Source: Moraxellaceae bacterium AER2_44_116 (GTDB taxonomy: Bacteria > Pseudomonadota > Gammaproteobacteria > Pseudomonadales > Moraxellaceae). Taken from it: a stretch of 64,000 nucleotides of DNA. Shown piece after piece: positions 61,713 through 64,000 of this stretch (the first letter of the stretch is position 1; every line of letters starts with the position of its first letter). The stretch spans positions 62,001 to 126,000 of the forward strand of contig VIAD01000007.1 of NCBI GenBank assembly GCA_006546595.1. The letters are read 5' to 3'. The translations under genes were made by a program, and so were the position numbers. Below the pieces are notes generated by a model that saw nothing but the letters and a program-made list of their open reading frames with translations, was not told the origin of the DNA and made no database searches.

Positions 61713-63659
61713 TCACACTCCATCAACCAAGATATTGCCACCAAATATCTCTGAATAGACTCTATTGCTATCCATTCGCGCTTCAATCACAAAACGATAG
61801 CAGCGTTTGCCCAAAAACTCAGGATTAAACCAACGGCACTCATATAGAGCCATGCCTTGTGCTAAACGACGAACATAGCGCACACTGACATCATAGCCTT
61901 CATCTGAGGTTAATAAATGCCATACTTTGCCATCATCACTGTACTCCACACTCACTAACGGTAAATGCCATTGAATCAGACTGGCATTCACATCTTGCCA
62001 TTGCAGCTTCCAACAGCCCTCATGTAAACCTTGTGCATCTTCATAAACCGCCTGTTGACTTATAACTCGTAAACCTAAAGCAACGTGTGGCACTGGCATA
62101 TAATTGCCACGTTGAAACTTAAATTGCCAATCGAGGGGCTGATCTTGGAAGTTGCCTTTATCTTGTAAATCACGCCACAAATTTGCGACCTGTCCCGCCA
62201 GAAATTCATTAGAACGTTCACCATATAAGGTATGACCACCTTCATAATACTGACAGCCATACTCTTCATGAGTCGTGCAATACCCAAAATAATCATTACA
62301 GACACTCGAAATCGTCACTAATGCCTGTTGTTCAGACTCCAACAGATTTTCCCGTATGCGCGCTTCAATATGCCTCCCCGCTTGAACTGTGATTTCAAAC
62401 GGTAAACCCACAAAAACAAAGTCTCCGACTTGAAAAATCTGCATTGGCAATAAATGGGGAAATTCATTTTCGGGCAACACAAGGTCGCGAATAAAGTCAG
62501 GTAATAAACGGTTTTTGTTGCCATGTGGCTGTTGCGTATTCGCTGCCTTATCTATACCTAAACCCGCCTTAAATGGCGGCAAACGATGAATAATCGGGGT
62601 GAGATTTTCTTGTGCACCTGCCATTAACGCCGCACCCACCGCAGGCTTGGGGAGTTTATAACGCGTATCTTGTAAATCTAATGTGCGTATCGCACTGGCA
62701 ATATTAACGGTATCTGATAACTGCGAGCTTAAAGACTGAAATAACACTAACGCTTGTTGACCTATCGCCTTCCCCACACGGCGCGCTTCTAAATAACCTG
62801 CCGCACCATAACGAATGGCAGGCGCAACATCACCATGAGTTCCCTCAACCGCCGCATGAACCAAAGGCCAAGGATTATGGGTAACTCCTACTTCTAACTC
62901 ACGCTCAATATACGCCCAGACATCGCCATTATATTCATCTTCATGCTGAGATACGCCCGTGCCATGAATAGCAAACGTCGAGATTGCCGCCAGTGGATAA
63001 TACTGGCCATCTTCATGCTGTGCATCAATACGTAACAAGGATAAACGGGGATTAATGGCATAAAACTTGGCGTGATTGAGTGGCTCTTTAATCAATCGTT
63101 GTTGATTTTTATGATGTGGAATTAACGAACGATTACGAGTCAAACCCCACACTTCTTGACTGCCATGTGCCACTTTTGCTGCGCGTGTGTGTTGATAAGC
63201 TTCAATAATTGCATCGCTGATTTGCGTACATAAAAAATTAAAATAATCTGGTTCAAATCCTGATTTATTAGAGGCAAAACGATTATAAAAATTGCATGAG
63301 GCGTATTGTCCTGCACCTGCATGAGTATGTGTTGCCGCCAGTACAAGATTTTCGGGGGCAATGTCGGTATAGGCGGCAATACGTTTTAATACTTCCAAGC
63401 GCACAATCAATGAGCCACCTAAAGCATCTAACTGTACAAACGCTAAAGGCTTGCCTGCTGCACGTAAATACACAACGCGCACTTTTAAGCGTGTACGAAA
63501 GCCCTGCCCTGTATGAGCATTTGACGAATAACCCGCTTTAGGCATACCAACAGGCGGCGTAATATCACGTATGGCTCTGCCCGCCACCATGCCTTGATCT
63601 TGATGTTGAAAGGTTGGTTTTACTGTTTGAAACTGATAACTCACGGTTTTACCAAACAT
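61713..63659 (-). CDS. Neutral/alkaline ceramidase family protein, nucleophile replaced
   Basis: A 648-residue protein of the non-lysosomal ceramidase family (PF04734 type). Zinc-site and fold motifs are present: LAATHTHAGAGQY, FAIHGTGVSQHEDEYNGDVWAYIE, CTTHEEYGCQYYEGGHTLYG, and a C-terminal beta domain. The catalytic-serine motif GDVSPN is changed to HGDVAPA, with Ala279 at the nucleophile. There is no signal peptide, and the upstream gene ends 34 bases before its start, so it appears to be cytosolic. It is probably not a classical ceramidase. Confidence 0.82.
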   Translation of the reverse strand: MFGKTVSYQFQTVKPTFQHQDQGMVAGRAIRDITPPVGMPKAGYSSNAHTGQGFRTRLKVRVVYLRAAGKPLAFVQLDALGGSLIVRLEVLKRIAAYTDIAPENLVLAATHTHAGAGQYASCNFYNRFASNKSGFEPDYFNFLCTQISDAIIEAYQHTRAAKVAHGSQEVWGLTRNRSLIPHHKNQQRLIKEPLNHAKFYAINPRLSLLRIDAQHEDGQYYPLAAISTFAIHGTGVSQHEDEYNGDVWAYIERELEVGVTHNPWPLVHAAVEGTHGDVAPAIRYGAAGYLEARRVGKAIGQQALVLFQSLSSQLSDTVNIASAIRTLDLQDTRYKLPKPAVGAALMAGAQENLTPIIHRLPPFKAGLGIDKAANTQQPHGNKNRLLPDFIRDLVLPENEFPHLLPMQIFQVGDFVFVGLPFEITVQAGRHIEARIRENLLESEQQALVTISSVCNDYFGYCTTHEEYGCQYYEGGHTLYGERSNEFLAGQVANLWRDLQDKGNFQDQPLDWQFKFQRGNYMPVPHVALGLRVISQQAVYEDAQGLHEGCWKLQWQDVNASLIQWHLPLVSVEYSDDGKVWHLLTSDEGYDVSVRYVRRLAQGMALYECRWFNPEFLGKRCYRFVIEARMDSNRVYSEIFGGNILVDGV

Positions 63660-63693
63660 AGTGCATCTCTATTATTGTTATGGGTACATTCGA

Positions 63694-64000
63694 TTAAGCT
63701 GAGGCAGGAAATACAGGCCAACGTTGCAAAATTTTTCCCGCCTGCGCATCAAAAACAACAATATCGCCAAACTGTAAAAACACCGCTTCGCTTTGTTGTG
63801 GCCGAAAAAAGACATAATCGTCTAAGGTTAATTGCTGTGTTGGTGAACCTAACAATAATTCTTGATTGCTCGATCGACCATAAATGCCACTTAATGCCAA
63901 ACCCTGTGGCGACTCAGGTTGCGCCAGCCAATGACCACCATGAATAAAATAACCACGTTGATTATTGACATCCCACCAGCGACGTAAACCATCCGCCCAC
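63694..64000 (-). CDS. DSD1-family PLP-dependent enzyme (D-serine dehydratase/D-threonine aldolase-like), C-terminal part
   Basis: Only the last 101 codons are in the window. The C-terminal domain pattern GIYGRSSNQELLLGS, then DYVFFRPQQSEAVFLQFGDI and ILQRWPVF, is that of metal-activated PLP enzymes with an alanine-racemase barrel (D-serine dehydratase-like domain). The frame continues open to the right edge, so upstream in-frame starts within the window are not the true start. It is co-oriented with the ceramidase-family gene 34 bases downstream, suggesting an operon. Confidence 0.8.
   Translation of the reverse strand, partial: WADGLRRWWDVNNQRGYFIHGGHWLAQPESPQGLALSGIYGRSSNQELLLGSPTQQLTLDDYVFFRPQQSEAVFLQFGDIVVFDAQAGKILQRWPVFPASA

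Noticed and set aside
1..64000. Prophage, tRNA, rRNA or CRISPR array
   Set aside because: No phage structural genes, integrase, tRNA-like cloverleaf ends, rRNA sequence or regularly spaced repeats were seen when reading both strands.

Overview
This is a gene-dense stretch of a Gram-negative chromosome with a moderately low GC content (low-to-mid 40s by eye). The outer-membrane genes (bamB, bamD, TonB receptor), pilF, rodZ, metE/metR, a Pla-1/cef-type lipase start and a TfpX/TfpZ pilin accessory gene point to a gammaproteobacterium. The order ndk-rlmN-pilF-rodZ-ispG is the Moraxellaceae (Acinetobacter-like) arrangement. A relative such as Agitococcus or Alkanindiges would fit, but the genus cannot be fixed from the sequence alone. 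No rRNA, tRNA, CRISPR array, complete IS or prophage was seen. Both ends cut genes: a lipase N-terminus at the left and a PLP-enzyme C-terminus at the right.

Layout. 1-2.6 kb: lipase start, a DUF4124-like membrane protein, an M23 peptidase and a phosphopantetheinyl transferase. 2.6-7.8 kb: a minus-strand trio of TonB-dependent receptor, periplasmic binding protein and hybrid histidine kinase, probably one sensing unit. 7.8-12.5 kb: der, bamB, yfgM and hisS on the minus strand. 12.8-17.3 kb: ndk, rlmN, pilF, rodZ and ispG on the plus strand. 17.3-19.3 kb: an Eco47II-type restriction-modification cassette bounded by two 55-bp copies of the ispG 3' end, followed by what may be remains of a type I system and a 99-bp MITE-like element. 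19.6-25.5 kb: PhoD-like phosphatase, metE and metR. 25.7-33.2 kb: two alpha/beta hydrolases, a flavin monooxygenase, an acetyltransferase, an iron alcohol dehydrogenase with a small partner, and gltS.

33.3-52.2 kb holds the bamD-rluD-pgeF-clpB neighbourhood of other gammaproteobacteria. Here it is opened by about 12.5 kb carrying pbpC, a CYTH protein, a pilin accessory protein, an acyl-CoA synthetase, a 1931-residue alpha-2-macroglobulin with its thioester motif, an HD protein and a small CXXC protein next to a perfect CRP/Vfr-type site. 52.3-55.5 kb: OsmC protein, nhaA, a PanE-like reductase and an ArsR regulator. 55.6-59.6 kb is a signalling block: CBS-domain histidine kinase, tandem-receiver regulator with a Glu in its second receiver, and a membrane class III adenylate cyclase behind a TIGR02647 gene. 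59.7-64 kb: an exported Ala-rich repeat protein, a TylF-like methyltransferase, a ceramidase-family protein lacking the usual nucleophile and a DSD1-family enzyme.

Intergenic DNA carries several repeat families. Six copies of a polar palindrome built on CTTCGACTCCGCTCAG lie between 24 and 56 kb, and two 99-bp elements share terminal inverted repeats. The strongest observations are the ispG-tail duplication that gives the methyltransferase its C-terminus, an 11-bp duplication that shifts the frame of a rhodanese gene, and three enzyme-like or receiver proteins with substitutions at key residues.
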